From: Emiliania huxleyi CCMP1516
Taxonomy: Eukaryota; Haptophyta; Isochrysidales; Noelaerhabdaceae
NCBI RefSeq assembly: GCF_000372725.1
Contig: NW_005199796.1
Span: forward strand, 28,528 to 88,979
DNA: 60,452 bases
Direction: 5' to 3'
The notes beneath the pieces were generated by a model. The model saw only the letters and a program-made list of their open reading frames with translations. It did no database searches and was not told the DNA's origin. Numbering within the stretch: the first letter of the stretch is position 1; each line of letters begins with the position of its first letter. The position numbers were made by a program, and so were the translations under genes. This document shows, in pieces, positions 10,094 through 20,647 of this stretch.

Positions 10094-13000
10094 ATGATGC
10101 GCCGCTCCGCCTCCGAGACGGCCATCCCCGAGAGGTCGTCCGAGACCCACCGGGGGCCATCGCCGCACCGGCCGTCCTCGCCGCCAAACTCCATGCGCCG
10201 CTCGGCGTCGGCGTCGGGCGCGCTGATCGACGAGGAGCAGTTCGAAGAGCTGACTGCGGTCTTCGACCACTCTGCGGTAGGCAATCTCGCCACCTCCGTC
10301 GTAAGCTTTGTGAAGGACCACGTCCGGCACCCCGCAGTCGCGCCCGCCGCGCGGAGCCCGTCGCCCACCACGCACGCCAACCACCACCAGCCCTCACGGC
10401 CGGTGTCGCACATCGACCTTGGCCACTACCACCCAGGAGCCCGCCACTACGCGTGGCTCAAGTGGGCCTCTTCGCACAGCGACTGGCGGCTCCACCTGCA
10501 GCTCTTCCTCGACGACCCGAGCCGCTCGCTCGCGGCGCGCGCCTTCTCGCTCGCCATCACCGCCGCCATCCTGGCGCAGGCGCTGCTGATGATGGTCGAG
10601 ACGGGGTCGTGGGGCGCCGTCCCCGACGACTGCGCCACGTGGGTCGCCGGCTGGGTGCTCACCGCCTTCTTCTCGGTCGAGGTCGCCCCCCCTTGCCCCA
10701 CCACCTCGTTTTTCTGGAGAAGCTTACCGTCCCTTCCCTTCCCTTGCCTTTCCTTAGCTCGTCCTCGTCACGATCTCCAAGCGCAACGTCTCAGAGATGT
10801 TCTCCTCGCCGTACTGGTGGGTGGACTTGATCTCGGTCGCAGCTGGGCCGCTCCTGCAACTCATGTCGTGAACAGCGCCTCTTCACACCCCCCGCCGTGA
10901 ACTCAGGTCGTCCCCGACTGGACCGTCCTCGTGATTGACGCGGCGCGCGGAGCGGCGAGCTTAGTCAACCGGCCGGGCCTCCTCCTAGCTTTACAAGAGG
11001 GTGAGTTGACTTTCCCAGGCGAGCGGCAGCTCCATCAACGGCTGCGGCTCGGAAGCCGCCAGCGCAAACAACCCCGTCCAGGTCCCTCCCGAGGTGATGA
11101 GACGTGCGCCATGCAAGAAATCGGGGTCACGCGTTGTGTATACACTGCTCCGGCAGGTCGCCGGCGACATGCTGGAGGTGTTCCGCGTGGTTCGCATCCT
11201 CAAGATTGCGCGGTACAACCCCGACTCCACCGTCCTCTTCAAAGCCCTCTCCCTCTCAGCGCGCGCCCTCGCCGTCCCCGTCGTCTTCGTCCTGATCGGC
11301 GCATTCTTCTTCGGCGCGATGCAGCCGAGATGCTTCGCCTTTTCGATACCGCCGCGAGCATGTGTCGATTCCGCGCTGACATGTCGACCACGGCATCAGG
11401 CGCCATCCTCTACTACGTGGAGCACATCGAGCTGGTGATCCTCCGCGCCGACCGCTCGGGAGGCTCGCCTTTCGGCGACATCGGCGAGGCCATCTGGTGC
11501 GTGCTCGCCACACCTTTTCCACAACGAGATAGCACTAACAAGATGGCAACGGTAGCATGCGCTGATGCCAAGTCCAACTGATGCCAAGTCCAACTGATGC
11601 CAAGTCCAACTGATGCCAAGTCCAACTGATGCCAGGTGCATGCTCGTCACCTTCACCACCGTCGGGTATGGAGACGTCTCCCCGGAAGGGCACGCGGGCA
11701 AGGTCGTCGGATCAGTGGCCATCCTGGCAGGAGTGGTGCTGCTGGCGATGCCTCTCGCCATCGTCGGCAACAACTTTTCAAAGGCGTGGGAGGAGCGCTC
11801 CAAGGTGCAGCTCATCCTGCGGGTGCAGCGCACCTGCATCGACCGCAACATCTCCCTCAACGGCATGCTGCAGCTCTTCGAAGAGGCGGACACCGACCGA
11901 TCCGGCTTCCTCGACTACCTCGAGTTCCACCGGCTGCTCGACGAACTCGGCCTCGACTACACCGCCTCGGAGGCGCCAGCACTTCCAGATCTCGACGAGA
12001 TCTCCGACGACATCTCGGCGCCATCTCGGCTATCTCGGCCTCTTTGCCTCGCAGGCGCGGCGTCTCTTCCACCTCCTCGACGAGGGACAGAGCGGCGACA
12101 TCACCTTTTTCGAGTTTTGCCATGCCGTCTTCCCGAACCTCGACGTGGAGAGGCTCTGCGACCGAGGCACTTCCTGCACACTTCCTAGACACTTCCTAGA
12201 CACTTCCTAGACACTGTGGAGAGGCTCTGCGACCGGGCTCTCTCGAGCACTCTCCCTCTCTCCCTCTCTCCCCTACCCTAAACCCTCTCACCCTCTCACC
12301 CCTAAGGCATCCTCCAGCTCGAGCACTCCTCCGCCGCCGCCTCCGCCTCCGCCGCCTCCGCCGCCTCCGCCGCCTCCGCCGCCTTCGCCGCCTCCGCCTC
12401 CGCCTCCGCCGCCGCCTCCGCCGCCCTCGGCTCTCCGACACGGTGCGGCAAGAGCGGGGGGGAGGGAGGCAGCCCCAAGCTGCCGCCGAGCTCGTCGCGC
12501 CTGCTCAAGTCCGCTGCGAGGGCGATCATGATCACGACGGGCCGCACGCGCCAACGCCCTTCCGCCCCCTCCTCCTTCGGCGGCTCTCGCGACTCGCTGC
12601 CCCGCGACTCCGTCCCGAGTGTCTCGGCGTCGATCGACGGGTGTGCTCGGCAGGGAGGGGACTCTCGCCCGCCCGCTGCGAACAGCGTCTCTTGACACCG
12701 CCAGCGGTGTGCAGGTCCGGCATGGACGGCTTCATCCGCTCGCTGCACTTGCACCGGCGAGAGCAGGCGCGCGCGCAGGGCCGCCGCACAGGTGGCCGCG
12801 CGCCCTCCTCCATCTTGAGCCAGTCCGCCGCCAACCTGCCCGCCGCCGGCGCGGTCCGCTCGCCGCTGCAGCGCCCCACGCCGCTGCAGCGCCCAAGCTC
12901 AGACATCGGCCTCGAGCGCTACCTCAAGCCGCGAGGCCGTACCGGCAACCTCTCGCCGCAGTGGCGTTCGTCCGACGGCGGCGACGCGGGCGCGGGCCTC

Positions 13001-13294
13001 TCGTCGGCGTCGGCGCAGCGCGAGGTGGTCGCGCTGATGGAGCGGATGCAGCGCCGCCAGGCGGCCCTCGCGTCCAGTGTCGAGCGGATCGAGCGCCACC
13101 TCGCGCGCGGGGGAGGCGGAGGCGGTGGCGGAGGCCGCGGCAGTGGTGGGGCCGCGGGCGGGTCGTCCGGCGACGAGGAGTCGGAGGAGGGAGGGTGGGA
13201 CGTGGCGCGGGGGGCGCGGCTGCGGGGGGAGGAGCTGTCGGAGATGCCCGCCTTGCCGCCGTCGCTCACCTCGCCCGCAGCCGGTCCTCGGTAA
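10094..13294 (+). CDS. Voltage-gated K+ channel with C-terminal EF hands; at least seven introns
   Basis: A plasma-membrane, K+-selective pore with a voltage sensor. Exon 1 (10094-10681) has a Ser/Pro-rich cytosolic N-terminus, S1 (AFSLAITAAILAQALLMMVE) and S2 (WVAGWVLTAFFSVE). Exon 2 starts at 10758 (LVLVTISKR, then S3 PYWWVDLISVAAG). A short exon at 10907-10954 (VVPDWTVLVIDA) follows. Exon 11019-11313 carries S4 (FRVVRILKIARYN) and S5. Exon 11400-11496 carries the turret. Exon 11636-11972 carries the selectivity filter TFTTVGYGD, S6 (LLAMPLAIVGNNFSKAWEER) and an EF hand (EEADTDRSGFLDYLEF). Exon 12055-12152 carries a second EF-like unit (LLDEGQSGDITFFEF). Proline/Ala-rich tails and a coiled-coil-like end (REVVALMERMQRRQAAL) reach the stop at 13294. 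Ca2+ control through the EF hands is inferred. The tail exons after 12236 are less certain. Confidence 0.8.
10682..10757 (+). other. GT-AG intron carrying the CCCCACCACCT / GGAGAAG element, copy 2
   Basis: The donor GTCGCC follows TCGGTCGAG and the acceptor TCCTTAG precedes CTCGTCCTC. The join FFSVE-LVLVTISK keeps S2 continuous. 10688-10735 is the element found also at 8.7, 15.5 and 31.7 kb. Confidence 0.75.
10842..10906 (+). other. Intron region with CAGCGCCTCTTCAC hairpin element (exact donor unresolved)
   Basis: 10868-10903 reads GTGAACAGCGCCTCTTCACA then a C-rich loop and GTGAAC, and folds as TTCAC/GTGAA. The acceptor is CTCAG before GTCGTCCCC. A GC donor near 10839-10842 would keep the frame into VVPDWTVLV. 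The more obvious GT at 10865 does not. Confidence 0.45.
10955..11018 (+). other. 64-bp GC-AG intron in the K+ channel gene
   Basis: The donor GCGAGCTTAG and the exon start GCGAGCGGCA share GCGAGC, a short remnant of duplication. The acceptor is TTTCCCAG. The join gives ARGAASGSSINGCG in frame and skips two in-frame stops. Confidence 0.65.
11314..11399 (+). other. 86-bp GC-AG intron between S5 and the pore of the K+ channel
   Basis: The donor GCGCGATGC and the exon start GCGCCATCC are near copies. The intron contains GCAGCCGAGATGC, a unit of the CTCGG minisatellite family. The join FFFGAILYYVEH restores S5. Confidence 0.7.
11497..11635 (+). other. 139-bp GT-AG intron with 16-bp tandem and a decayed exon duplication
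   Basis: GGTGCGTGCTCGCCAC at the 5' end matches GGTGCATGCTCGTCAC at the start of the next exon with two changes. 11566-11635 is about four copies of TGATGCCAAGTCCAAC. The join GEAIWCMLVTFTTVGYGD is exactly what the pore needs. Confidence 0.8.
11973..12054 (+). other. 82-bp GC-AG intron with CATCTCGGC tandem units
   Basis: TCGGAG followed by GCGCCAGC is the donor, and TTTGCCTCGCAG precedes GCGCGGCGT. The interior is four to five units related to CCATCTCGGCT. The join YTASEARRLFHLLDE moves into the second EF-hand frame. Confidence 0.7.
12153..12223 (+). other. 71-bp GC-AG intron with exact 20-bp exon duplication and CTAGACACTTC core
   Basis: 12145-12164 and 12216-12235 are identical 20-bp sequences 71 bp apart, each with AG followed by GC. 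The core CACTTCCTAGACACTTCCTA is the reverse complement of the AGTGTCTAGG family, so the same element type occurs here in the opposite orientation to the copy at 7.6 kb. Confidence 0.8.
12680..12715 (+). other. Hairpin element of the CAGCGCCTCTTCAC family inside a probable intron
   Basis: AACAGCGTCTCTTGACACCG then a loop and GCGGTGTGCAG, with ACACCGC/GCGGTGT able to pair. It separates two coding-like stretches of the channel tail that lie in different frames (the first ending in TGA). The splice sites are not canonical in any frame I could fit. Confidence 0.4.
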
Positions 13295-14665
13295 AGGCTA
13301 GAGATGCCTGCCTCTCCGCCCATCGCGCTGATCTTCCACCCGCGTGCGGGTATTCGGTTCAGATGCCTGCGTCTCTACTAGACCACCATCTCAGGTGCGC
13401 GTCCCTGGCCTCTGAGAGAGCTCAGAGGTCTTTATAATGTCACCCTTATGTGCCGCCCACTTGCGTGCCATCTGGTGGGCAGGACCAGACCACGAACCAT
13501 GAGAATGTAGTTGTATGTTGTTGGTGCATGGTGGCATGTTCTAAGACAAATGCGTGCCCCATCATCCGTCGCATCCGACGTGCGGGTCAGCTTGGGTGTT
13601 GGGAGAGAGATAGAGAATTAGTGTACATGCCGTGCCAGCGTCTCCACACACCGCACAGTTGGGGCCCTCCACTACTGGGCTGGGTTTTTAGGCATTGTGG
13701 GGTTGGCACTCCCATCGACCCTCATGACCTCCTGCGGTCTCTGAGATGGACACCAGTGGGTGTGGGACCACAGCCAGGATACACTCGAAGGCTGGGTAAG
13801 CAGTAGAGGTCGATACTCGACGCGTCCCACATGGTCTGTGTCGCTGTCGGCACGCTGTCGACACAGGACGTCGAGCGACACCGGTGGCAGTGCCACTCAG
13901 GAGTGGTCGGGCGGTCTCCCGTCATGAGAGAGCCACCATGTGATCCGTATGATGGTTCCTGACAACCGCCTCAGTCAACTTTCGTCACAGTTCCCGCTCT
14001 GAGAGGAGCTGCGGGTCAGTTCGACAGCTGGAGCTGTGTCGCCGGCGTGCGGCGGCCTGCCTCCGGAGGTGCCTCTGAGGTGGACATTTTTTGGTCACCG
14101 GGAGAGAACGCCTTCGAATTTTTACTCCGGAACTTCAACTCCGCACGCGCACCGGCCAGGGCTACAATAGTGCCAGTGAGGCGGAGGCGCGAGTCGGAAG
14201 GCCGCGACCGTCAAGTGGTTTCCCAATTTTCCTACAATCGCTGTGAACCCAGCCACGTAGAGTCTAGACCCCCGAACCGGAAGGGAGGTGTGGGAGGTGG
14301 GGGAAGAGGGTCGAGCCTCTCTCTCCCCCTTACCTAACGTAAGTCTTCGGCCCTTGAGCCTTGTCACACCCGAATCCCGAACACAAACGCTAATCCCGAC
14401 GTGCATGTGTGTCCGCCTCGCAGCCGCCTCGCTTCTTTGCCGCGCAGCCCCGCCGCCTAGCGGCAACAGGACAGCCTCCCCCTGCCCCGCCCCTCGCTTG
14501 CCTCAGACACACCGCCCCCCACGCCCCGCGAGACGCGAGGCCTCGTGCTGATTTTTTTATTGGCGTGGGCGCCATCATCTTACTTGTTGTTGATCAACAC
14601 GACGCAGTGTCTCTCGATGAGATCGACCCCTTAATCGACGCTTAAAAAACACCTTTGGAGAGGTT
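13295..14665. other. Intergenic, no gene seen
   Basis: About 1.4 kb of mixed composition. Short open frames on both strands show no domain, no repeated amino-acid pattern and no homology to other parts of the window. The 3' end of the channel transcript and the promoter of the gene at 14821 should lie here. Confidence 0.45.
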
Positions 14666-14745
14666 AGGTAGGAAGGTGAAGAACAGTCAGGCTCGGACTG
14701 GACACCAACGCGGCATGGGTGGCCGCCCCCCCAGGACAGATGATT
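14666..14745. repeat. Dispersed repeat, type A copy 2
   Basis: AGGAAGGTGAAGAACAGTCA then GGCTCGGACTGGACACCAAC. This is a diverged copy of 4718-4823 lying about 75 bp upstream of the ATG at 14821. Confidence 0.7.
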
Positions 14746-14820
14746 TACAAAACCCACGGCGTCCCGTGATAGCTCTGCCAGGTTATGGATAACCAGGAGC
14801 TCGCTTTCGTTTGACCCCCG

Positions 14821-16150
14821 ATGGCGGTTGACAGGAAGATCAACGAAATTGCGCTGAGCGTCCATGACGTGAACGGACCCATGTCTCTCGCACCAGAAAA
14901 GGCGGGCCGAGCCCCCGCCGCCTCGACGTCCGGCTCGGTGCAGCGTGCTATCGCGTGCCTCCTCTTCCTCATCGTGGTGCTTCTCACGGTACTTGTGGGC
15001 CTGGCGGTGCACGTCGTGGTCAGCATCAAGCCGTCGCAGACCGCAGACGCACTCGTCACACTCTCCGAGTTGGTCCCGATCGCCCGCCAGATCCAGCCAA
15101 GCATCAGCACGCTCGCTGCGGCTGTCGACTCCTCGTCGATGCTCTTCTCGTCCTTCGCTGAATACGTCCGCCACTGGGGGCCGCCCAAGTCGATCCCCCT
15201 CTTGCTTGCGAGGCGTGCTGTCGCGCCTCCCTGCCGCCTCTCTCCTCCACTCACCACCGGTACCCTCCTCTTGACCTCTTGCCGCAGCACGATGACGGTG
15301 CACCTCGGCGACGTCACCGCCGAGCTTGCGCGCATCGGCAGCAAGCTCGAGCCGCTGCTCGAGAAGCTCCGGTACGACGACACCTTCGTCGACCCGGCGA
15401 CCTTCGTTGCAAACTTCTTCCAGGCACACACACTCTCACACCGCTCACCCTAGCGCACTGTGCCTTGCTGGCCCCACCACCTAATTGTGTGTGTGTATGG
15501 AGAAGATTACCTCAACTCACCTGAAGCAGGCGATCCGGCAACTCGACGGCCCGATCCACAAGGCGGAGGTCGACGTCTTTGGCAACAGCACGACAGACGG
15601 GGCGAGCAACGGCGACATCGTCCAGACCCTCCGCGAGTGGCTCGGAGAGGAGCCGGTCGAGTACCTCGTCTCTCAGCTCGACGGCCAAGCCTGGAACTCG
15701 ACGACCGCGGCGTGCCACTCCCTCCGCCGTGAGATGTCGATCGTCATGACGGAGCTTTCGATCGAGCACGCCCCGATGCAGATGATTAGCCCGATCTATG
15801 TTAGCGGCTACTATGACAAGGACGGCGTGTACCACCCGGGCTTCTACACGCTCGTCGCGCCACCTCCGTCGCCTTCTCCACCCTCCAGCCCCCCTTCGAC
15901 AAGTTGCTCCAGCTTCTGTACCTCAGTCGTCTCCCTCGAGTACAAGTGCTCCCCCTATGGCTATGGCAGCAGCTGCGCGGGGTGCTCCGACTGCGTGGAT
16001 TACCTGAAGAACCACGCGCAGCCGTCGTACGAGGGGGCGTACACATACGACGGGCCCTCGCCAGACGAGGGTCCGCTCGAGGCGGGCCTGCGGAACGCCT
16101 ACGACAGCCTCGCGTACGTGTGCCTCATCTTCGAGGCAATGGCTGAGTGA
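14821..16150 (+). CDS. Type II membrane protein with Cys-rich C-terminal ectodomain, unknown function
   Basis: ATG at 14821. A short cytosolic N-terminus is followed by one strong membrane anchor (IACLLFLIVVLLTVLVGLAV, residues about 43-65). A helical ectodomain follows (LSELVPIARQIQPSISTLAA, LARIGSKLEPLLEKL), then a GC-AG intron at 15424-15529, a conserved-looking stretch (AIRQLDGPIHKAEVDVFGNS), a short proline/serine linker and a Cys-rich segment (CSSFCTSVVSLEYKC...CAGCSDCVDYL), to the stop at 16150. A further intron may lie near 15190-15287, where an open but low-quality stretch ends in GCCGCAG. No known family is recognised. The topology suggests a secretory-pathway or plasma-membrane location. 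Confidence 0.6.
15424..15529 (+). other. GC-AG intron carrying the CCCCACCACCT / GGAGAAG element, copy 3
   Basis: TTCCAG followed by GCACACAC is the donor and CTGAAGCAG the acceptor. The join NFFQAIRQLDG passes from one open frame to the next. 15463-15514 is the third copy of the element (GGCCCCACCACCTAATTGTG, then TGGAGAAGATTACC). Confidence 0.75.
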
Positions 16151-17904
16151 TGTGTCATGTGACTCGCCTTTCAAGGACCGCCGACACCGAGCCCGCTGGA
16201 GGCCGACAACGAGTTGCTGAGACATGCCGCATGATAGAAGGCTCGCGGCAGAGGCGGGAGAGGGGGGGGATTCTGCTCACTCTGGTAGAGAGGCAGGGTT
16301 GTGATGGTCGAAGAACAGTCGGCAAAGCCACCCCCGGTCGCACGCTGTGGTGTGGTGGTCGATGCACGATGGGGCGTGTGCCAGGAGTGAGAGTCGCGTG
16401 TATTGCGCGGCCTCGCGGTCTTTGGCTGATTCGAACGTTGGGGAGGTCTTGATCGTCTCTTGACCGGAAAACCCAAAACGGGGTAATCCTCGCTACCCAA
16501 CGCGGCGCCCAACGCGGCCAAAGGAATAAGGATAGATCCCCCAAATCCCTCGAGAAGGGCGTCACCAACAATCTACAAACTACAATCTTTGAGCGAGAAC
16601 GCGAGAAAAAAACGATAACCAAGCAAGGGAACGGACTGGTCAAAACCGAGGAGGAGGGTCCCGGCAGCTGGCCCTTCCTACTGTAGCTTTGGTAATACAT
16701 CGTTTCATCCTCGGCCTGCTGCGCTGCGCTGATTGGATTCTCCGGGCAGCCGCTGAGGACCGGGGACTGACGCGCGCCATTGGCATACGGCTTTACCGTA
16801 GGCAGATTAAAAAGCGCGGTGGGCGCTTTGGTTGGCCTCGGCCAAGTGCGCTGAGGTGATGGCCCCGGGCGGCAGGCCGAGCACGCGCTCGCCGAGCAGG
16901 ACGCGGTGGTAGTAGTTGTCGTGGACCGCCGGCGCGAGGCGGCGCATGTGGCTGTAGTTGGAGCAGAATGGTATCAAAATTTATCATTTTTAGCCCAGCG
17001 CTTCGCGCCGCGCAGGCACGCTGGGGCCTGGTGCGTCCGCGAAAGCAGGGATTCTTCACGCAAACGAGCAATCTGAACAACCGAGACATGCTGGAGAGCG
17101 TTTTGCAGGGCAAAAAAGCCTTGGCGTGTGTGCCCAAACTTTGTCCGCCGCCACCTCGACATTGGCCGGCCGGTCTGGGTCGTTGACCTTCTCCTCTCCC
17201 TCCTTTGCCTCACCGACGTCGAAACCGATTCATGCTCAACGCGTCGGCGTCGACTCTCGATCAACACGTGCAGACGATTGGGTCCTTGCTTCGATACGAC
17301 AATCACGCCGTTTTGGTCCGGCCCACAAGTCCGGCTCCTGCGCCGAATTATATCTCTCAAGGCACCAACTACAGGCGGTTGAAATGAGATTTATCAAGGA
17401 CGTGTGTTCACCTTTGACGGAGGCTGCAAATGATGAAGACCGGCTGACCGATCTCCGCACTCAACACTTCCGCCCCCTCGCTCCCAACCCATCCACTTTC
17501 GGTCACCGCGGGAGCCGCCTATAAGCGACTAATGACGATCGGCCGTCGATCCCGAGGCGCGAGGGTCGTCGGTTGAGCTAGGGAGCCTGGCGATGGACGC
17601 CACCGCGACCCCTCGTGTGGCACCTCACCCCTTTCTTGTCCGACAAGGTAGAGACACCCACACTCACGGCTGGTCTTGTTTCGAGCAGTGGTGTGCTGTC
17701 GCGCGAGTATTGCAGGCGGGGGGGTCGAGGGACCTTCCCCCCCTATTTGCAATGCCTTGGAATCTATGTGAGGACATGACCTCGAGTGGAGCCCCAGGCC
17801 TCGACAGGCTCCTGCGAGGGCGGCGAGGCACCGCGGCTGTGATGGCGCCTCACCCACCTTTTTTGCTCCGAGAGGCTTGGTCGGGAGAGATTTTAGAAAA
17901 CCAA
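16151..17904. other. Intergenic, mostly featureless; one possible fossil exon
   Basis: About 1.75 kb. 16484-16557 (CTCGCTACCCAACGCGGCGC and following) resembles sequence at 26975-27025 and 59322-59370. Open frames here lack recognisable content apart from the minus-strand stretch listed at 16799-16969. Confidence 0.4.
16799..16969 (-). pseudogene. Possible gene fragment, unknown family
   Basis: A short minus-strand frame reads YSHMRRLAPAVHDNYYHRVL then LGERVLGLPPGAITSAHLAE and stops at TAA. Its composition is protein-like (balanced hydrophobic and charged residues), unlike the Arg/Pro-rich shadows around it. It is closed upstream by stops within 30 bp in an AT-rich patch. I do not recognise it. 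It could be a lone exon or a relic. Confidence 0.25.
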
Positions 17905-17993
17905 CAAGAAATCACGACTCTCACAGTGATTTGGGCTCGGCAGCTTGTCAGCCCTCAGCTGGGGCCGGTCCCGTAGCCGAGAGAGCCCGCGCC
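17905..17993 (-). repeat. Left half of a ~90-bp inverted repeat
   Basis: The reverse complement of 19041-19136 with one short indel. It starts CAAGAAATCACGACTCTCAC and ends in GAGAGAGCCCGCGCC. The right copy contains the 3' end of the open frame ending at 19086. Confidence 0.8.
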
Positions 17994-18228
17994 GTGATTC
18001 TTTGGTCGGTAGAGCGGAGCTTGTATTGTTTGAGTACGAGTCGTCCTGTCGATCGCGACGGCCTTCTCACCTCCTGGCCACCTGCAAAAAAGAAAGAAAA
18101 TCGGCAAACCAAACGAGGGATGGGAGGAGGACAGCCTGTGGCCACCTGCAGCCCGCTCGCTCGCAGGTAGGCATTGTGAGTGAGTATTCTTGATACGAAA
18201 CCACGACGACACACACAAAAACAAAAAA

Positions 18229-18337
<109 letters not shown>

Positions 18338-18348
18338 GAAAGAGAACG

Positions 18349-19086
18349 CTCCTTATCAGCTGGTCGGCCGCCATGTGGGCCTCCGGGCCTGCTGCGGCGG
18401 CGCGGCCGGTTGAGGCCGGGCTCGGCCCGGCCCGCGACGGCTGGCCGCCGACGAGCGCGCTCGCGCTGCTCGTCAAGATGGCGGCGGTGGCGATTGCGGC
18501 GACAAAAGTTCAGGCGTACAGCGCTCAGGCGCCTGTCGTCTTTCGTCTTTTGTCGCATTTCGCACACCCGCGCGCTCCGCGAGGGCATGAGCCTTCCGCG
18601 ATTCGATCCCGCAGCCAAAAGCTGCTCGCTCGAACCGCGGCCGACTCTGCCATCGCGGCCGCAGCTGTTGAGCTCTTCGCAGAAGACTGGTGCCTCATAT
18701 GCTGCCTCCCTGCGGATGCTGCCGGCGAGCCTGGCGGTCCGCTGTACTACAAGGATGTGCTGACTCGATTCTACCTCGAATTCTTCTACCCCCGCGACCC
18801 CACGAACGAATGTGACAGGACCATCGGGTCCTTCAGCCACCAAAGCGTGATCACCCGAGAGCAGCTGAGCCTGCCTCTGGCCTCGCCTCCCTCTCCTTCA
18901 GGCATTCGTGGCATCCGATGGGTCGCCCAGAGTATCGACCTCTGGCTTGTCAGTCGCGGTCACTTGATGACCCCCATGAAGTACAGCGATCGCCATCTCG
19001 CTGGCCTCTCCGCAGGCCCCCCCGACCGCGTCGAACTCATCGGCGCGGGCTCTCTCGGCTACGGGACCGGCCCCAGCTTCGGCTGA
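18349..19086 (+). CDS. Hypothetical protein between inverted repeats
   Basis: The frame is open from the CA repeat to TGA at 19086. The C-terminal part looks protein-like (VELFAEDWCLICCLPADAAG, LYYKDVLTRFYLEFFYPRDP, IRWVAQSIDLWLVSRGHLMT). The N-terminal part is Ala-rich and may be non-coding. The last codons (GAGSLGYGTGPSFG) lie inside the right inverted repeat, and the left repeat holds an inverted copy of the same 3' end with a 6-bp deletion. No family is recognised. An antisense frame is also open, as is common at this GC content, so this is a weak call. Confidence 0.35.
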   Translation, partial: LLISWSAAMWASGPAAAARPVEAGLGPARDGWPPTSALALLVKMAAVAIAATKVQAYSAQAPVVFRLLSHFAHPRAPRGHEPSAIRSRSQKLLARTAADSAIAAAAVELFAEDWCLICCLPADAAGEPGGPLYYKDVLTRFYLEFFYPRDPTNECDRTIGSFSHQSVITREQLSLPLASPPSPSGIRGIRWVAQSIDLWLVSRGHLMTPMKYSDRHLAGLSAGPPDRVELIGAGSLGYGTGPSFG

Positions 19087-19135
19087 GGGCTAACAAGCTG
19101 CCGAGCCCAAATCACTGTGAGAGTCGTGATTTCTT

Positions 19136-19136
<1 letters not shown>
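19041..19136 (+). repeat. Right half of a ~90-bp inverted repeat
   Basis: Pairs with 17905-17993. The outer end (TCGTGATTTCTTG) abuts a second CA microsatellite. Confidence 0.8.
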
Positions 19137-19229
<93 letters not shown>

Positions 19230-19232
19230 GCA
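19137..19232. repeat. (CA)n microsatellite with GCAC start and end
   Basis: A CA run of about 40 units flanked by short GCACGCAC stretches. Confidence 0.95.
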
Positions 19233-19265
19233 GGTAGGCAACCAAAAAACCATTCAACCTCGAAT

Positions 19266-19381
19266 GGTTAGGTAGGTAGAAAGGTGAAGAACAGCCAGGC
19301 TCGGACTGGACACCAACGCGGTATGCTTGGGTGGACGCTAGACAGATGATGACGACACGCACGAGCGACACACAGACACAA
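19266..19381. repeat. Dispersed repeat, type A copy 3
   Basis: Nearly identical to 4718-4823, with a short insertion in GGTATGCTTGGGTGGACGCT. It lies about 75 bp upstream of the glycosyltransferase open frame. Confidence 0.75.
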
Positions 19382-19452
19382 GCCTCCAGCCGCAAAAAAA
19401 GAAAACAACACGCTGCGACGGCGCCTGCTCCTTCCTTCACAAGGGAGTGCTT

Positions 19453-20647
19453 ATGACGCCTGTGTGTTCGCTGCCGCTGGACTCCTCTCTGCCGTCACCG
19501 TCGCTTGCGGTCCTCGGCGTCTTTTCTGTCGAAAGCCACGGGGACCACGAATCTAAGCGAAATATTATTCGCGAAACTTGGCTGCCGAGCGTGGCGTCGA
19601 GCGGGCAGATCTCCGCCTTCTTTGTGCTTCGGGGGCAAGGCGCCAATAGCACGGTCCGCGAGGCGCAGCAGCACCGCGACATCATCTTCGTGGACGCGCC
19701 TGCGAAGGCGGATCGCAAGACAGGCCCGCTATACTCGCTGCTAAATTGGATGCGGTGCGCCGTGCAGACGTGGCCGGAGGTGTCGCTGGTCGGCAAGGCG
19801 GACGACGACGTATGGATCAATCTCCCCGGGACAGCTGAGCATCTGCGCGGCTCGCTCGCCCGACTGCAGGACTCGTCACACCCGGCGCCGCCTCGGATGC
19901 TCTGGGGCATCATGGAGACGTTTGGCTGGAACACCTCGTCGGTTTGACACTGTGGAGCGGACACGCACTCTCACACAGCCGCAACACAGCCTCACCGCCG
20001 CCCGCCCGCGCACGCAGGGCCGTCCAAAGGGCTTTTCGTACAAATTCGGGTCGGTTCGGCGACGGCGGTGCCTACGGTACGGCGACGGCGGCGACTACCT
20101 GTTCCCTACGCACTTTGCGAAGGGTCCGATGTACTTTGTGTCGCGCGAGCTGGTCGAGCAGATTGCAAACAGCAGCGTGGTGCAGGCGGGGATGGACGCT
20201 GCGATCGGGTCCGCCGCACGCGGACTGCCCTGGGAGGACGTCTTCACCGGCTACTCCCTCTCGGAAGTCGCGCAGGGCCAGAACCTGGCCTTCGTTCACA
20301 TGGGCGAGGTGGCCTTCTCCGAGTCGGGTTGGACACACACAGCGCACGCAAAGCTTGGCACTCACACACTGCTGTCACTCCCCTTCACTCCCTTAGGCCG
20401 CAGCCACTACTCGCACGGCGTGCGGAGCACCAGCCTCGTCTATCACGACAAATCGCTCGCGCGCTTGAGGGGGCACCATGCTTGGAGCACGGCGCACGAG
20501 TGCAGGACCGAGGCGAGTCAGATTCGAATCGCCTGCGACGACGGCCCGCACGTAGCGTGCAACAATGCCACGTGGCGGCGGTGCTACTACATTCACAACG
20601 GCACCCGCTGTCCCCCAGAACGCGCAGGAGCACGGAGGCACAGTTAG
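19453..20647 (+). CDS. GT31-type hexosyltransferase (beta-1,3-galactosyltransferase-like)
   Basis: A Golgi glycosyltransferase family that transfers hexose from a UDP-sugar. ATG at 19453. Motifs in order: VFSVESHGDHESKRNIIRET followed by WL (the RxxWRxTW-like block), FFVLRG, DAPAKADRKTGPLYSLLNWM, VSLVGKADDDVWINL (the DxD metal/UDP-sugar site), then after an intron GDYLFPTHFAKGPMYFVSRE, and GLPWEDVFTGYSLSEVAQG (the ED(V) catalytic block). A last exon begins about 20398 (RSHYSHGVRSTSLVYHDKSL) and ends at 20647 with paired Cys residues. Introns lie about 19948-20020 and 20334-20397, rich in CACACA and ending in ACGCAG and CCTTAG. No signal anchor is visible, so the N-terminal exon is probably upstream or missing. 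Confidence 0.8.

Noticed and set aside
12327..12420. Poly-Pro or poly-Arg protein from the CCGCCTCCG run at 12.3-12.4 kb as a separate gene
   Set aside because: It is part of the channel tail or an intron in one of three frames. There is no independent evidence for a gene on either strand.
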